64,000 nt of DNA, taken from contig NZ_LRUB01000006.1 of the NCBI RefSeq assembly GCF_001550065.1, forward strand, positions 1-64,000. Direction: 5' to 3'. Positions within the stretch are counted from its first letter, which is position 1; the number at the start of each line of letters is the position of its first letter. The position numbers and the translations under genes are program-made. The notes under the pieces were generated by a model. The model was not told the DNA's origin. It made no database searches and worked only from the letters and a program-made list of their open reading frames with translations. Of the stretch, positions 28,501 through 37,541 are shown piece by piece. This DNA is from Kordiimonas lipolytica (GTDB lineage: Bacteria > Pseudomonadota > Alphaproteobacteria > Sphingomonadales > Kordiimonadaceae).

Positions 28501-29385
28501 CTAGCCTCGGAAGCGGCGGATAAGACTCGACGTATCCTGGCGGTTGCCTCCCATCTTCTGAACATCGCAATAAAACTGGTCAACAAGCGCTGTCAGCGGC
28601 AGGGACACACCCATGCTGGTCGCTTCACTGAGCACAATCCCAAGGTCCTTGCGCATCCAGTCAACCGCGAATCCGAAATCAAACTCGCCGTCGATCATGG
28701 TCGAGGCACGGTTTTCCATCTGCCAGCTTTGTGCCGCGCCTTTGGAAATAACGTCTACAACCGCTTTAGCGTCAAGGCCGGCTTCCATGGCGAAATGCAG
28801 CGCTTCAGACAGGCCCTGGACCACACCGGCGATACAAATCTGGTTCACCATCTTGGCCAGCTGGCCGGATCCGGCCTCGCCCAACAACTTCACGGACTTT
28901 GCATAGGCCTGCATGATCGGCTCTGCCTCGGCAAAAGCGACCGCATCACCGCCGCACATCACCGTCAGCACACCGTTAACGGCACCGGCTTCACCGCCAG
29001 AAACCGGCGCGTCAACAAAGCCGACACCAGCCTCTTTCGCCGCCGCCGCCATAACGCGGGCACATTCAGCCGACGCCGTCGTGTGATCGACGAATACAGC
29101 CCCCGCCTTCATGGCTGTGAACGCGCCGCCTTCGCCCACGCAAACCTCTGCGACGTCCTTGTCTGCCCCGACACAGGCAAACACCACATCCGCATCCGCA
29201 GCAGCACCAGCAGGCGTCGGCGCCGCAAACAGCTCCACACCTTCTGCATCCGAATAGTCCTCAAGCCACTGCTCCGCTTTGGCGCCTGTGCGGTTGTAAA
29301 CCGTTACATTATGCCCTGCCCTGGCCAGGTGCCCCGCCATGGGATAACCCATAACGCCAAGTCCGATGAATGCTACATTTGCCAT
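28501..29385 (-). CDS. 3-hydroxyisobutyrate dehydrogenase-like NAD(P)-dependent oxidoreductase
   Basis: The 294-aa beta-hydroxyacid dehydrogenase has the N-terminal Rossmann motif ANVAFIGLGVMGYPMAGHL, followed by TVYNRT. The substrate-binding signature is FVDAPVSGGEAGAVNGVLTVMCGG near residue 120. The catalytic Lys is in SGQLAKMVNQI near residue 170. It oxidises a 3-hydroxyacid such as 3-hydroxyisobutyrate, or reduces the semialdehyde; the exact substrate is not readable. The long open frame upstream to 29652 overlaps the divergent acylase gene and is not coding. A TetR-like palindrome sits between the two genes. Confidence 0.88.
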   Translation of the reverse strand: MANVAFIGLGVMGYPMAGHLARAGHNVTVYNRTGAKAEQWLEDYSDAEGVELFAAPTPAGAAADADVVFACVGADKDVAEVCVGEGGAFTAMKAGAVFVDHTTASAECARVMAAAAKEAGVGFVDAPVSGGEAGAVNGVLTVMCGGDAVAFAEAEPIMQAYAKSVKLLGEAGSGQLAKMVNQICIAGVVQGLSEALHFAMEAGLDAKAVVDVISKGAAQSWQMENRASTMIDGEFDFGFAVDWMRKDLGIVLSEATSMGVSLPLTALVDQFYCDVQKMGGNRQDTSSLIRRFRG

Positions 29386-29400
29386 ACGCGCCTCCGAAAC

Positions 29401-29416
29401 TGGACTAGTCAGTCCA
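29401..29416. promoter_or_regulatory. Palindromic site between divergent dehydrogenase and acylase genes
   Basis: TGGACT-AGTC-AGTCCA is a 6-bp inverted repeat with an inner GACTAGTC palindrome, resembling TetR-family operators. It lies 16 bp before the dehydrogenase start. No regulator gene is adjacent. Confidence 0.5.
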
Positions 29417-29497
29417 ATATGGTTAGTGAAGAGTGTGGCACTCTGTGTAAGAGGGGAAGTCGCAAGTGTCCAACATTTAGAGGGATGGGGAGGCAAA

Positions 29498-31942
29498 ATG
29501 AACACATTCAAGGTCTGGTTGGCGGCAATCGCCGGCGTTATCGCACTATCGGTACTTCTTGGGGTCGGGTGGGTTAGAAGCAGTCTGCCGACCCTGGACG
29601 GCACCGTGACGATCAAGGGCCCTGAAGCAGCCATTACCGTCGCCCGAGACAAACACGGCGTGCCCCATATTTCCGCCAGCAGCGACCATGACCTCTTTTT
29701 CGCGACCGGCTATGTGCATGCGCAGGACCGCCTGTGGCAAATGGAAATGAACCGCCGCGCTGGCCTCGGCCGCCTCTCTGAAATTCTTGGCCCGGACACG
29801 CTCGGGATCGACAAATATTTCCGCACGCTCGGCTTTGCGGATCGTGCCGCATCCGCCTGGGAGAAGCTGGATCAGGAAACCCGCGCTGCCCTCAATACAT
29901 ATGCCGACGGCGTGAATGCCTATCTTGAGACCCACAAGGGCGCCTTGCCGCCCGAATTCCTTATCCTCGGTGCTGAACCCGAACCCTGGAGCCCGATTGA
30001 CACAATGGTCTGGCAGAAAATGATGTGGCTCAGCCTTTCGGGCAACATGCGCCAGGAACTGTCACGCGCCAGGCTTTTGACCAAACTGACACCAAAGCAA
30101 TTGGCAGCTATTTATCCCACTTATCCGGGCGACAGAGAACCTCCCTTCCCATACTTCAGCAATTTGTATGGGCTGCAGATTGATAAGACCATTGCCATGA
30201 TCGGCGGCGAACTGCCGGAAGGCATTGGCTCCAACAACTGGGTCATCAGCGGCGACCGCACCAAAAGCGGCAAACCACTGCTGGCCAACGATCCACACCT
30301 GGGCCTGACCACCCCCAGCATCTGGTACCTGCTTAGGCTACATAACAGCACCACTGGTACAAACCTTGTGGGGGTTGGCTTTCCCGGGTCGCCGTCCATC
30401 ATCCTGGGGCGGAATGACAGGATTGCCTGGGGCTTCACCAATACCGCCCCAGACGTGCAAGATTTCTTCATCGAAAAGCTGGTCGGGGAAAACCAGTATC
30501 TGACACCCGAAGGACCAGCCGATTTCATTATCAGAAATGAACTGATCAAAGTGAAAGGGGAGCGTGACGTCCTGCTGAAAGTGCGGGAAACCCGCCACGG
30601 CCCGGTGATGGACGATGCCCTCTCGTCACCCACCGAGTTTAAGCGCGAAGGGTATGTGCTGGCGCTGCAGTGGACCGCCCTCATGAAAGAGGACACGGCG
30701 ATTACAGGCTTGCTTGCGCTCGCACACAGCAAGACCTTTGAAGACTTCAAAATGGCCGGCAGCTTCTATTTCGGCCCCGAGCAAAACATGATCTTCGCGG
30801 ATACCGAAGGGAACATCGGCTATCACGCCCCGGCCCTTGTTCCCATCCGGCACCCTGACAATGACATCATGGGGCGCCTGCCCTCCCCTGGCTGGATCGC
30901 GGATTATGACTGGCAAGGCTTCATCCCCTACGGTCAGTTGCCAACACGGTTCAACCCGGAAGGCGGCATGATTGCCACAGCGAATGAGAAGATTGTCGAT
31001 AACGACTATCCTTTCTACATGACACGTGATTGGGCCCAGCCCTACCGCGGCAACCGTATCCGCCATCTTCTGGACGCTACAGAAAAGCATGACCTAGAGA
31101 GCTTCACGGCTCTTCAACAAGACATCACGTCGGATATGGCGCGGGAAATGGCACCGCTCATTGCCGCTGCCGTCTCCGCGGGCGGCGAAAATGAAGACAT
31201 CGCCAAAGCCCTTCATGCTTGGGACGGCAACATGGCGGCAGACAGGCCGGAGCCCCTAATTTTCTATAGCTGGCTTAGGCAGTATCAGGCGGCCCTGATG
31301 GCGGATGAACTGGGAGACCTGTATGGCGACTTTAAACGCTTACGTACACGACTGATCAAAAGCACGCTTTTCTGGTCAGACATCAAGCGCACCAAGATCG
31401 CGCCCGCTTATTATGAACAGCCACCCCTTGACCGCGACAGTGCGCTTGCCTGGTGCGATAACACAACAACAGCAGACACGATTGAAACCTGTGCTTCTCT
31501 TGCCCGGCAGGCCATGGAAGCCACCATCGCCGACTTGTCCGCGCGTCATGGTGCAGACTGGAAAAGCTGGCAATGGGGCAGCGAACATATCCTGACCCAA
31601 ACTCACAGACCTTTTGGGCAAGTTCCTGCTCTAAAAGAATTTTTCGAAATAACCACCCCTATGTCCGGCAGCACACACACTATCAATGTTGCCGGTGTAA
31701 GCCAGGGGGACAGCGCAGTAAACCGGTCGACCTTTGGCCCAAGTTATCGCGGCATTTTCGACCTGTCTGACCTGGACAAATCGCTTTATGCGCACCCAAC
31801 CGGGCAGTCAGGCAACCCGCTGTCAGACCATTATGACGACCTGTTCCCCATGTGGCGGGACGGTACATATTTCAGGATTGAGACCAAAGAATCCGTGCCA
31901 GCAGACAGCAGGCATATTCTGAAACTCATGCCAAAGCGTTAA
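29498..31942 (+). CDS. Penicillin acylase family protein
   Basis: The 814-aa Ntn-hydrolase of the penicillin/acyl-homoserine-lactone acylase family has an N-terminal membrane or signal helix (VWLAAIAGVIALSVLLGVGWV). The alpha-chain motif is GVPHISASSDHDLFFATGYVHAQDRLWQMEMNRR. The autocleavage point is at EGIGSNNWVISGDRT, where Ser becomes the N-terminal nucleophile of the beta chain. It then has PLLANDPHLGLTTPSIWY and the C-terminal GPSYRGIFDL. It should be processed in the periplasm and cleave amide bonds of acylated substrates; quorum-signal or lactam acylase activity cannot be told apart. The ATG at 29498 follows GGGGAGG; the open frame before it is not coding. Confidence 0.9.
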   Translation: MNTFKVWLAAIAGVIALSVLLGVGWVRSSLPTLDGTVTIKGPEAAITVARDKHGVPHISASSDHDLFFATGYVHAQDRLWQMEMNRRAGLGRLSEILGPDTLGIDKYFRTLGFADRAASAWEKLDQETRAALNTYADGVNAYLETHKGALPPEFLILGAEPEPWSPIDTMVWQKMMWLSLSGNMRQELSRARLLTKLTPKQLAAIYPTYPGDREPPFPYFSNLYGLQIDKTIAMIGGELPEGIGSNNWVISGDRTKSGKPLLANDPHLGLTTPSIWYLLRLHNSTTGTNLVGVGFPGSPSIILGRNDRIAWGFTNTAPDVQDFFIEKLVGENQYLTPEGPADFIIRNELIKVKGERDVLLKVRETRHGPVMDDALSSPTEFKREGYVLALQWTALMKEDTAITGLLALAHSKTFEDFKMAGSFYFGPEQNMIFADTEGNIGYHAPALVPIRHPDNDIMGRLPSPGWIADYDWQGFIPYGQLPTRFNPEGGMIATANEKIVDNDYPFYMTRDWAQPYRGNRIRHLLDATEKHDLESFTALQQDITSDMAREMAPLIAAAVSAGGENEDIAKALHAWDGNMAADRPEPLIFYSWLRQYQAALMADELGDLYGDFKRLRTRLIKSTLFWSDIKRTKIAPAYYEQPPLDRDSALAWCDNTTTADTIETCASLARQAMEATIADLSARHGADWKSWQWGSEHILTQTHRPFGQVPALKEFFEITTPMSGSTHTINVAGVSQGDSAVNRSTFGPSYRGIFDLSDLDKSLYAHPTGQSGNPLSDHYDDLFPMWRDGTYFRIETKESVPADSRHILKLMPKR

Positions 31943-32039
31943 CCATATGCTTAAGCTTGAACTTTATCCTTAACACAAGGAATTCGACACACTATCGTAG
32001 CAAGCGATTGAAGCACCCTAGTGCTGGTGGGAGACAAGA

Positions 32040-32954
32040 GTGGCAGACAACGACGAAGTAAGGCCGATTATCAAGAAGGTCAAAAAGGTGCAGGGAGGCG
32101 GACACCACGGTGGCGCCTGGAAGGTTGCCTATGCCGACTTTACGACCGCGATGATGGCCTTTTTCATGCTCTTGTGGCTTCTAAATGTGGCTCCGCCGGA
32201 AACCCTTGCGGGCCTTGCGGATTATTTTTCGCCAACCACAGCAGCAGTTTCGGGCCGAACCGGCTCTGACGCTGTCAATGCGCCGTCCAGCGATGCAGTC
32301 GGCAACAACCCATCTCCTGTCGTAGCTATCACCGTCCCCGGCCCGCCACAAAGCGGCCCGTCAGACGGCGACAAGCGCGGCCAGACCGAAGAAGGCGGCG
32401 GGGATCCGAACTTCCCGAATGATCGATCTGTGAACTTAAAGGCCCAGGAAGACGCGGCTTTCGCCCAGATGCAGGAACAGCTCAGGCTTGCCATGCAGCA
32501 GTCTCCTGACCTTGCGGACATGTCTGACCAGATCATCATGGAAATCACAGAAGATGGCATGAAGATCCAACTGCTGGACAAAGACCGTCGCGCCATGTTC
32601 AAAAGCGGCACGGACGAACTATACGATTTCGCCCGGAAGCTGCTGGCTGAAATTGGAAAGTCCATTCAAACCCTGCCAAACCGGGTGACAATCCAGGGTC
32701 ATACAGACGGTGGCGCTTTTGTCGGCCCGAATGGCGAGACAAATTGGGAGCTTTCCGCAAACCGCGCCAATTCCGCCCGCCGCGTACTGGATAATTCCGG
32801 CGTAACGCAGGACCGCTTCTTTGAGGTTGTCGGCAAGGCGGGCACAGACCCCCTGTACCCGGACCAACCGAACCGCACAGAAAACCGCCGTATTACCGTT
32901 CTCGTGCTACGGGAAGCGCCGGTTGTGCCACCAAACCTGACTGGCCCCAACTAG
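32040..32954 (+). CDS. motB: MotB-type flagellar motor stator protein
   Basis: The 304-aa protein has the MotB plug and single helix: GGAWKVAYADFTTAMMAFFMLLWLL, with the proton-binding Asp 33. After a long Pro/Gly/Asp-rich linker (about residues 65-135) comes an OmpA-like peptidoglycan-binding domain with RVTIQGHTDGG, NWELSANRANSARRVL and NRTENRRITVLVL. The start is GTG, with GGGAGA 8 bases upstream. No motA gene adjoins it in this window, so the stator partner is encoded elsewhere. Confidence 0.88.
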   Translation: MADNDEVRPIIKKVKKVQGGGHHGGAWKVAYADFTTAMMAFFMLLWLLNVAPPETLAGLADYFSPTTAAVSGRTGSDAVNAPSSDAVGNNPSPVVAITVPGPPQSGPSDGDKRGQTEEGGGDPNFPNDRSVNLKAQEDAAFAQMQEQLRLAMQQSPDLADMSDQIIMEITEDGMKIQLLDKDRRAMFKSGTDELYDFARKLLAEIGKSIQTLPNRVTIQGHTDGGAFVGPNGETNWELSANRANSARRVLDNSGVTQDRFFEVVGKAGTDPLYPDQPNRTENRRITVLVLREAPVVPPNLTGPN

Positions 32955-33120
32955 AGGGGCCTCAGCCGACCTACCTACTGGACAACTCTTCCGGTAAACT
33001 TTCTATTATCTTTTGACTTGTCCATAGGTGGGCACGTCTGTAACACTCTTTTCTTTCAAAAGGGGGGCTGCCCATTGCCGGGCATCCAGTAACAATAGAG
33101 CATAGGTACTTGGTACTCTT

Positions 33121-34953
33121 ATGGAATTAATTGAACCAACCATCCAGATGTGGCTGACGTTTGCCATCGTCCTAGGTGCGATTGTCGCCTATGCCTATGA
33201 CCGTATCCCGCTTGAAATTTCCTCCATCGCGACAATTGCGATGCTGCTTTTCGTTTTCGAAGTCCTGCCGCTTGTGGACACGAGCGGCAGGTCCCTTGTT
33301 ACCACACGTGATCTGTTGCAGGGCTTTGCTGACCCTGCCCTGATCACCATCATGGCACTTCTGGTAACGGGCCAGGGCCTGGTCCAGACCGGTGCTCTCA
33401 ACAGCCCGGCGCGATTGATGGTCAGGTGGGGCAAGAATTATCCGGGCCTTGTTATCCTGGCCTGCCTGATTATCGTGATGCTGATTTCAGCAATCATGAA
33501 CAATACGCCAGTTGTCGTGATCTTCATTCCGATCCTGGCGGCCCTTGCTGACCGCATGGGCAAAAAGTCCGCCATGGTTATGATGCCGCTCAGTTTTGCC
33601 GCCATCCTGGGCGGGAACATGACCAAGATCGGCTCATCGACCAACCTTCTTGCAATCGGCGCCTTTGAACAGACCGGTGGCGACACCATCGGCTTTTTCG
33701 ATTTCACCGTTCCGGGGGCGGTTCTGGCCTCTGTCGGGTTCCTTTATGTCATCCTGATCGCGCCGCGCCTTCTGGTTGACCGCGCAAGCCTCGCCAAACG
33801 CATGGCCAGCGGCGGCGGCAAACAGTTCCTGTTCCAAATGGAGCTGACGCCCGACAACGGCCTTGTGGGCCAACGTGCCGTGGCTGGCATGTTCCCGGGA
33901 CTCAAGGAAGTCACGGTGCGGATGATCCAGCGCGGCACGGAAAAGCTATTGCCGCCCTATGATGACATCACCCTTCAGACTGGTGACATCGTGCTGGTGG
34001 CCGCGACGCGCTCTGTCATGACGGAACTTCTGAACGCCTCCCCCGAACTGGTCTCCTCCGCCGAAGGCGAAGATGTGGACGACAAGGCGGGTGAACGGCG
34101 TGTCATCGCAGAAGCTGTGATCGCGCCGGCATCACGCATGGACGGACGGACGCTTGCCCAAACTGGTTTCCGTGCCGAAACCGGGTGTTCGGTACTTGGC
34201 GTGCAGCGTCGCAGCCGCATGATCCGTGCCGCCCTCTCCGCCCTCAGGCTGGAAGCTGGCGATGTGCTTCTGATCATGGGCAGCCGCACCAATGTTCTGG
34301 CCCTTCGCGACAACCGCGATGTGATGCTGATGGAAAGTTCCGCCAGCGATGTGCCGATGCAGGAATTCGCGTGGCGGGCGCTCGCCATCTTTGGCGCGGT
34401 TGTAGCGACTGCCGCTTTGGAGATTTTTCCGATTGTGGTTTCCGCGCTGATGGGTGCAACGCTGATGATGATCACCCGCTGCCTCAACGTCCGGCAGGCA
34501 TCGCGGGCCATTGATCGCCGCGTTTTCACCATTGTCGGCGCGGCCCTCGCCCTTGGTACAGCCATGCAGGCCACAGGTGGTGCTTCCTGGCTGGCGCACA
34601 CGATGATCGAAGCACTGATGGGCGCCCCTGTCTGGGTTATCCTTTCCGGCTTCTTCCTGCTGGTGGCGGTGCTGACCAATGTTCTCTCGAACAATGCGAC
34701 CGCCGTCCTGTTTACGCCGATTGCGGTTTCCGTGGCGCACGAGTTGGGCGTTCCGGCCATGCCGTTCCTGCTGGCGGTTATCTTCGGCGCAAACTGCAGC
34801 TTCGCAACACCGATGAGCTATCAGACCAACCTTCTGGTCATGGCACCGGGCCATTACCGCTTCATCGACTTCATGCGCGTGGGCACACCACTAATTTTTG
34901 TGGTCTGGTTAACCTTTACGCTGTTTGTTCCATGGTATTATGACCTCCTGTAG
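33121..34953 (+). CDS. SLC13/DASS-type anion transporter with TrkA_C domains
   Basis: The 610-aa inner-membrane carrier has about ten hydrophobic segments. Signature stretches are SAIMNNTPVVVIFIPILAALADR and MTKIGSSTNLLAIGAF in the first half, and LTNVLSNNATAVLFTPIAVSVA and FGANCSFATPMSYQTNLLV in the second. The SNT-type motifs at the ends of the two repeats hold Na+ and substrate. Two cytosolic TrkA_C-like domains (about residues 225-310 and 320-400) lie between them. Such proteins move dicarboxylates, sulfate or similar anions. Substrate not assignable. Confidence 0.85.
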   Translation: MELIEPTIQMWLTFAIVLGAIVAYAYDRIPLEISSIATIAMLLFVFEVLPLVDTSGRSLVTTRDLLQGFADPALITIMALLVTGQGLVQTGALNSPARLMVRWGKNYPGLVILACLIIVMLISAIMNNTPVVVIFIPILAALADRMGKKSAMVMMPLSFAAILGGNMTKIGSSTNLLAIGAFEQTGGDTIGFFDFTVPGAVLASVGFLYVILIAPRLLVDRASLAKRMASGGGKQFLFQMELTPDNGLVGQRAVAGMFPGLKEVTVRMIQRGTEKLLPPYDDITLQTGDIVLVAATRSVMTELLNASPELVSSAEGEDVDDKAGERRVIAEAVIAPASRMDGRTLAQTGFRAETGCSVLGVQRRSRMIRAALSALRLEAGDVLLIMGSRTNVLALRDNRDVMLMESSASDVPMQEFAWRALAIFGAVVATAALEIFPIVVSALMGATLMMITRCLNVRQASRAIDRRVFTIVGAALALGTAMQATGGASWLAHTMIEALMGAPVWVILSGFFLLVAVLTNVLSNNATAVLFTPIAVSVAHELGVPAMPFLLAVIFGANCSFATPMSYQTNLLVMAPGHYRFIDFMRVGTPLIFVVWLTFTLFVPWYYDLL

Positions 34954-34971
34954 AAAGGATGTCATGTTGCG

Positions 34972-35709
34972 ATGACCGACCAAGGCCTTCAATTTCCAAA
35001 GTTTTATGTCACGGCACCCTCGCCGTGCCCCTACCTTGACGGCAAGACGGAACGTAAAGTTTTCACCGAACTCAGGGGGCCAGATGCCGCAGCGCTGAAT
35101 GAAGCGCTTGGGCGCGTGGGGTTCCGCCGTAGCCAGTCAGTGGTGTATCGCCCTGCCTGCGAGGGATGCTCGGAATGCGTTTCCGTTCGTGTCCGGGCCA
35201 AAGACTTCCGCCTGTCGCGGTCACACCGCCGGGTCGCGCGAACCAATGCTGACCTCAAGTCCGAAATTCGCCCGCCCCTTGTGACCGACGAGCAATATGA
35301 CCTGCTGCAGGCTTACCTGAACACCCGTCATTCGGACGGAACCATGGCGGACATGACAGCGGACGAATACCGCGACATGGTGGAAACCAGCCCCGTGCCG
35401 ACAATCCTGATCGAATATCGCCGGGCGATCGACAACAAGCTGATGGCCGTGGCGCTGACAGACGAGCTGTCTGACGGTTATTCAATGATCTACAGCTTTT
35501 TCGACACGTCTGAGCCGAACCGCAGCCTGGGCACGCATCTGATCCTGGATCATATCAACCGGGCGCGAGCTGCGAATCACCCCCATGTCTATCTGGGCTA
35601 CTGGGTGAAAAACAGCCCGAAAATGAACTATAAGGGACGCTTCAGGCCGCTTGAGCGCCTGGGCCAGAACGGCTGGTATGAGCTGGCCGACGACGAGCTT
35701 GAAAAATAA
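34972..35709 (+). CDS. bpt: Aspartate/glutamate leucyltransferase Bpt
   Basis: The 245-aa protein of the arginyl-tRNA-protein transferase family adds Leu from Leu-tRNA to N-terminal Asp or Glu in the N-end rule pathway. N-terminal motifs are FYVTAPSPCPYLDGKTERKVFTEL and FRRSQSVVYRPACEGCSECVSVRV, with the Cys cluster known to matter for activity. The C-terminal GNAT-like part has YSMIYSFFDTSEPNRSLGTHLILDHI and YLGYWVKNSPKMNYKGRFRPLE. Length fits the type B (Bpt) branch. It starts 18 bp after the transporter stop, so the two may be co-transcribed. Confidence 0.92.
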   Translation: MTDQGLQFPKFYVTAPSPCPYLDGKTERKVFTELRGPDAAALNEALGRVGFRRSQSVVYRPACEGCSECVSVRVRAKDFRLSRSHRRVARTNADLKSEIRPPLVTDEQYDLLQAYLNTRHSDGTMADMTADEYRDMVETSPVPTILIEYRRAIDNKLMAVALTDELSDGYSMIYSFFDTSEPNRSLGTHLILDHINRARAANHPHVYLGYWVKNSPKMNYKGRFRPLERLGQNGWYELADDELEK

Positions 35710-35836
35710 GCCTCTTTTCCCTGTCCTCCCAATGATTTGACCACCAACTGGGCTTGCCCTCCATGGCGGGCGCTCTATACTGACCGCCGGCGCCCAACCA
35801 ATGGTCGCCAGGGATTTTTGTAAGGGGGAGTTTCTC

Positions 35837-37027
35837 GTGCGTTTCGGTGCCAAAAACCAGCCAGCAAAAGGCAAAACAAAGAACACGGCTTCGACCAGCA
35901 GCGACACAGTGCTGAACCGCCGCAATCTGTTGCGCGGCGCGGGCCTTGTGGGCGCAGCCGCCGTGGTGGCGGCCTGCGACAGTGGCCCGCAACCAGGCGC
36001 AGGCGGTGCCCCCGCCATCGTCAGCAAACAGCGCCAGCTCAAGATGGTGACAAGCTGGCCAAAGAACTTCCCGGGCCTCGGCACCGGTGCCGAGCGCCTG
36101 GCCAAGCGCATTGAGGCGCTGTCGGGCGGCAGCATCAAGGTCAAGGTCTATGCGGCCGGTGAACTTGTCGGTGCGCTGGGCGGCTTCGACGCCGTTAGCC
36201 AGGGCAAAGCGGATATGTATCATGCTGCCGAATATTATTGGCAAGGCAAATCCCCGGCCTTCAACTTCTTCGCTGCGGTCCCCATGGGGATGACTGCCTC
36301 TGAGATGAACGCCTGGGTGCGTTTCGAAGGCGGCCAGGAACTGTGGGACGAACTCTCGGGCAGCTTTGGCATCAAACCGTTCCTCGCAGGTAACACAGGC
36401 GTCCAGATGGGCGGCTGGTTCCAGAAAGACATCAACAGCCTCGAAGATTTCCAGGGCCTTCGGATTCGCATGCCTGGGCTTGGCGGCGAGGTGCTCAAAC
36501 GCGTGGGCGCCACGCCTGTCACCAAACAGGGCGGTGAAATTTTCCAGGCACTCAGCCAGGGCAATATCGACGCAACAGAGTGGATCGGCCCATGGAACGA
36601 CCTTGCGTTCGGCTTCCATTCCATTGTGAAAAACTATTACTACCCAGGCATTCACGAGCCTGGCACGACACTCTCACTCGGCCTGAACAAGGAACTGTGG
36701 GAAGACATGACCCCGCAAGAGCAGGAAATCATCCGCGCGGCCAGCGCCGCCGAAAATGACATCATGTATTCCGAATTCACTGCCGGCAACGCCCGGGCGC
36801 TCGAAACGCTGATCAACGACCACGGTGTGAAGCTGAAGCGCTTCAGCGATGATATCCTTCGGGAGCTGGGCGCGATTTCCGCAACCGTGCTGGCAGACGC
36901 CGCCAAGGCTGATGCCATCACTGCCCGCGTCTATGAAAGCTTTGAGACAGCGCGCAAGAGCGGTATCCGCTGGGGTGCAATTTCGGAGCAGGCCTTTGCC
37001 CACGCCCGCAGCCTGATTGAGGAATAG
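35837..37027 (+). CDS. TRAP transporter substrate-binding protein (DctP, TakP-like)
   Basis: The 396-aa periplasmic binding protein has a twin-arginine signal (NRRNLLRGAGLVGAAAVVAAC) that also contains a lipobox, so it may be a Tat-exported lipoprotein. The mature part has MVTSWPKNFPGLGTGAERLAKRI, VYAAGELVGALGGFDAVSQGKADMYHAAEYYW, and the substrate-contact stretch RIRMPGLGGEVLKRVGATPV, which holds the conserved Arg that binds carboxylate. It ends with ATEWIGPWNDLAFG. The sequence resembles the 2-oxoacid-binding TakP group. The start is taken as GTG at 35837 because GGGGGAG lies 6-7 bases upstream. It is the first gene of the TRAP operon. Confidence 0.88.
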   Translation: MRFGAKNQPAKGKTKNTASTSSDTVLNRRNLLRGAGLVGAAAVVAACDSGPQPGAGGAPAIVSKQRQLKMVTSWPKNFPGLGTGAERLAKRIEALSGGSIKVKVYAAGELVGALGGFDAVSQGKADMYHAAEYYWQGKSPAFNFFAAVPMGMTASEMNAWVRFEGGQELWDELSGSFGIKPFLAGNTGVQMGGWFQKDINSLEDFQGLRIRMPGLGGEVLKRVGATPVTKQGGEIFQALSQGNIDATEWIGPWNDLAFGFHSIVKNYYYPGIHEPGTTLSLGLNKELWEDMTPQEQEIIRAASAAENDIMYSEFTAGNARALETLINDHGVKLKRFSDDILRELGAISATVLADAAKADAITARVYESFETARKSGIRWGAISEQAFAHARSLIEE

Positions 37028-37034
37028 TTCCGCA

Positions 37035-37538
37035 ATGACGGCCAGGCTTGTTGCTGCGCTTGACGCATTCCAGGAAAAGAGCGGCCATGTGCTTGCGGTC
37101 CTGCCGCTGGCGCTTGTGCTTATTCAGTTTGCTGTGGTGCTGATGGTCTATGTATTCGCGACCGGCAGCATTCAGCTTCAGGAAAGCCTGCAATATATCA
37201 ACGCCATGATGTTCCTGGGCGGCGCAGGTTATACCGCCGTCAAGGACGGTCATGTGCGCGTGGATATCTTCTATAGTCGTATGAGCGAACGCGGCCAGGC
37301 CATTGTCAACTTCTGCGGCACCCTGTTCCTCTTGGTACCGTTTCTTGTGCTGTTCTGGATCTCGGCCCTGCCTTATGTGATGGACAGCTGGGCCATCAAG
37401 GAAACCAGCGTTGAGGCCTCAGGCCTGCCGTTCGTCTATATCCTCAAGTCGACACTACTGTTGTTCGCGCTGACGCTTTCGCTGCATGCGGTTGCCGACC
37501 TGATGCGCTTCGGCGGCAAACTGGCGCGAAAGGACTAA
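37035..37538 (+). CDS. TRAP transporter small permease (DctQ)
   Basis: The 167-aa, four-helix small subunit of the TRAP permease has hydrophobic segments at VLAVLPLALVLIQFAVVLMVYVFA, FLGGAGYTAVKDGHVRVDIFYSRM (with the conserved VRVDIFY motif), FCGTLFLLVPFLVLFWISALPYV and LKSTLLLFALTLSLHAVADL. It pairs with DctM encoded 3 bp downstream. The ATG at 37035 is used; a TTG at 37017 would overlap the binding-protein gene. Confidence 0.88.
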   Translation: MTARLVAALDAFQEKSGHVLAVLPLALVLIQFAVVLMVYVFATGSIQLQESLQYINAMMFLGGAGYTAVKDGHVRVDIFYSRMSERGQAIVNFCGTLFLLVPFLVLFWISALPYVMDSWAIKETSVEASGLPFVYILKSTLLLFALTLSLHAVADLMRFGGKLARKD

Positions 37539-37541
37539 GCC

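Noticed and set aside
28501..29652. 383-aa open frame for the dehydrogenase with an 89-residue N-terminal extension
   Set aside because: The Rossmann motif starts right after the Met at 29385, and the extension overlaps the divergent acylase gene and its promoter.
32040..32954. Plain OmpA-family outer-membrane protein
   Set aside because: The YADFTTAMMAFFMLLWLL segment with its membrane Asp is specific to MotB.
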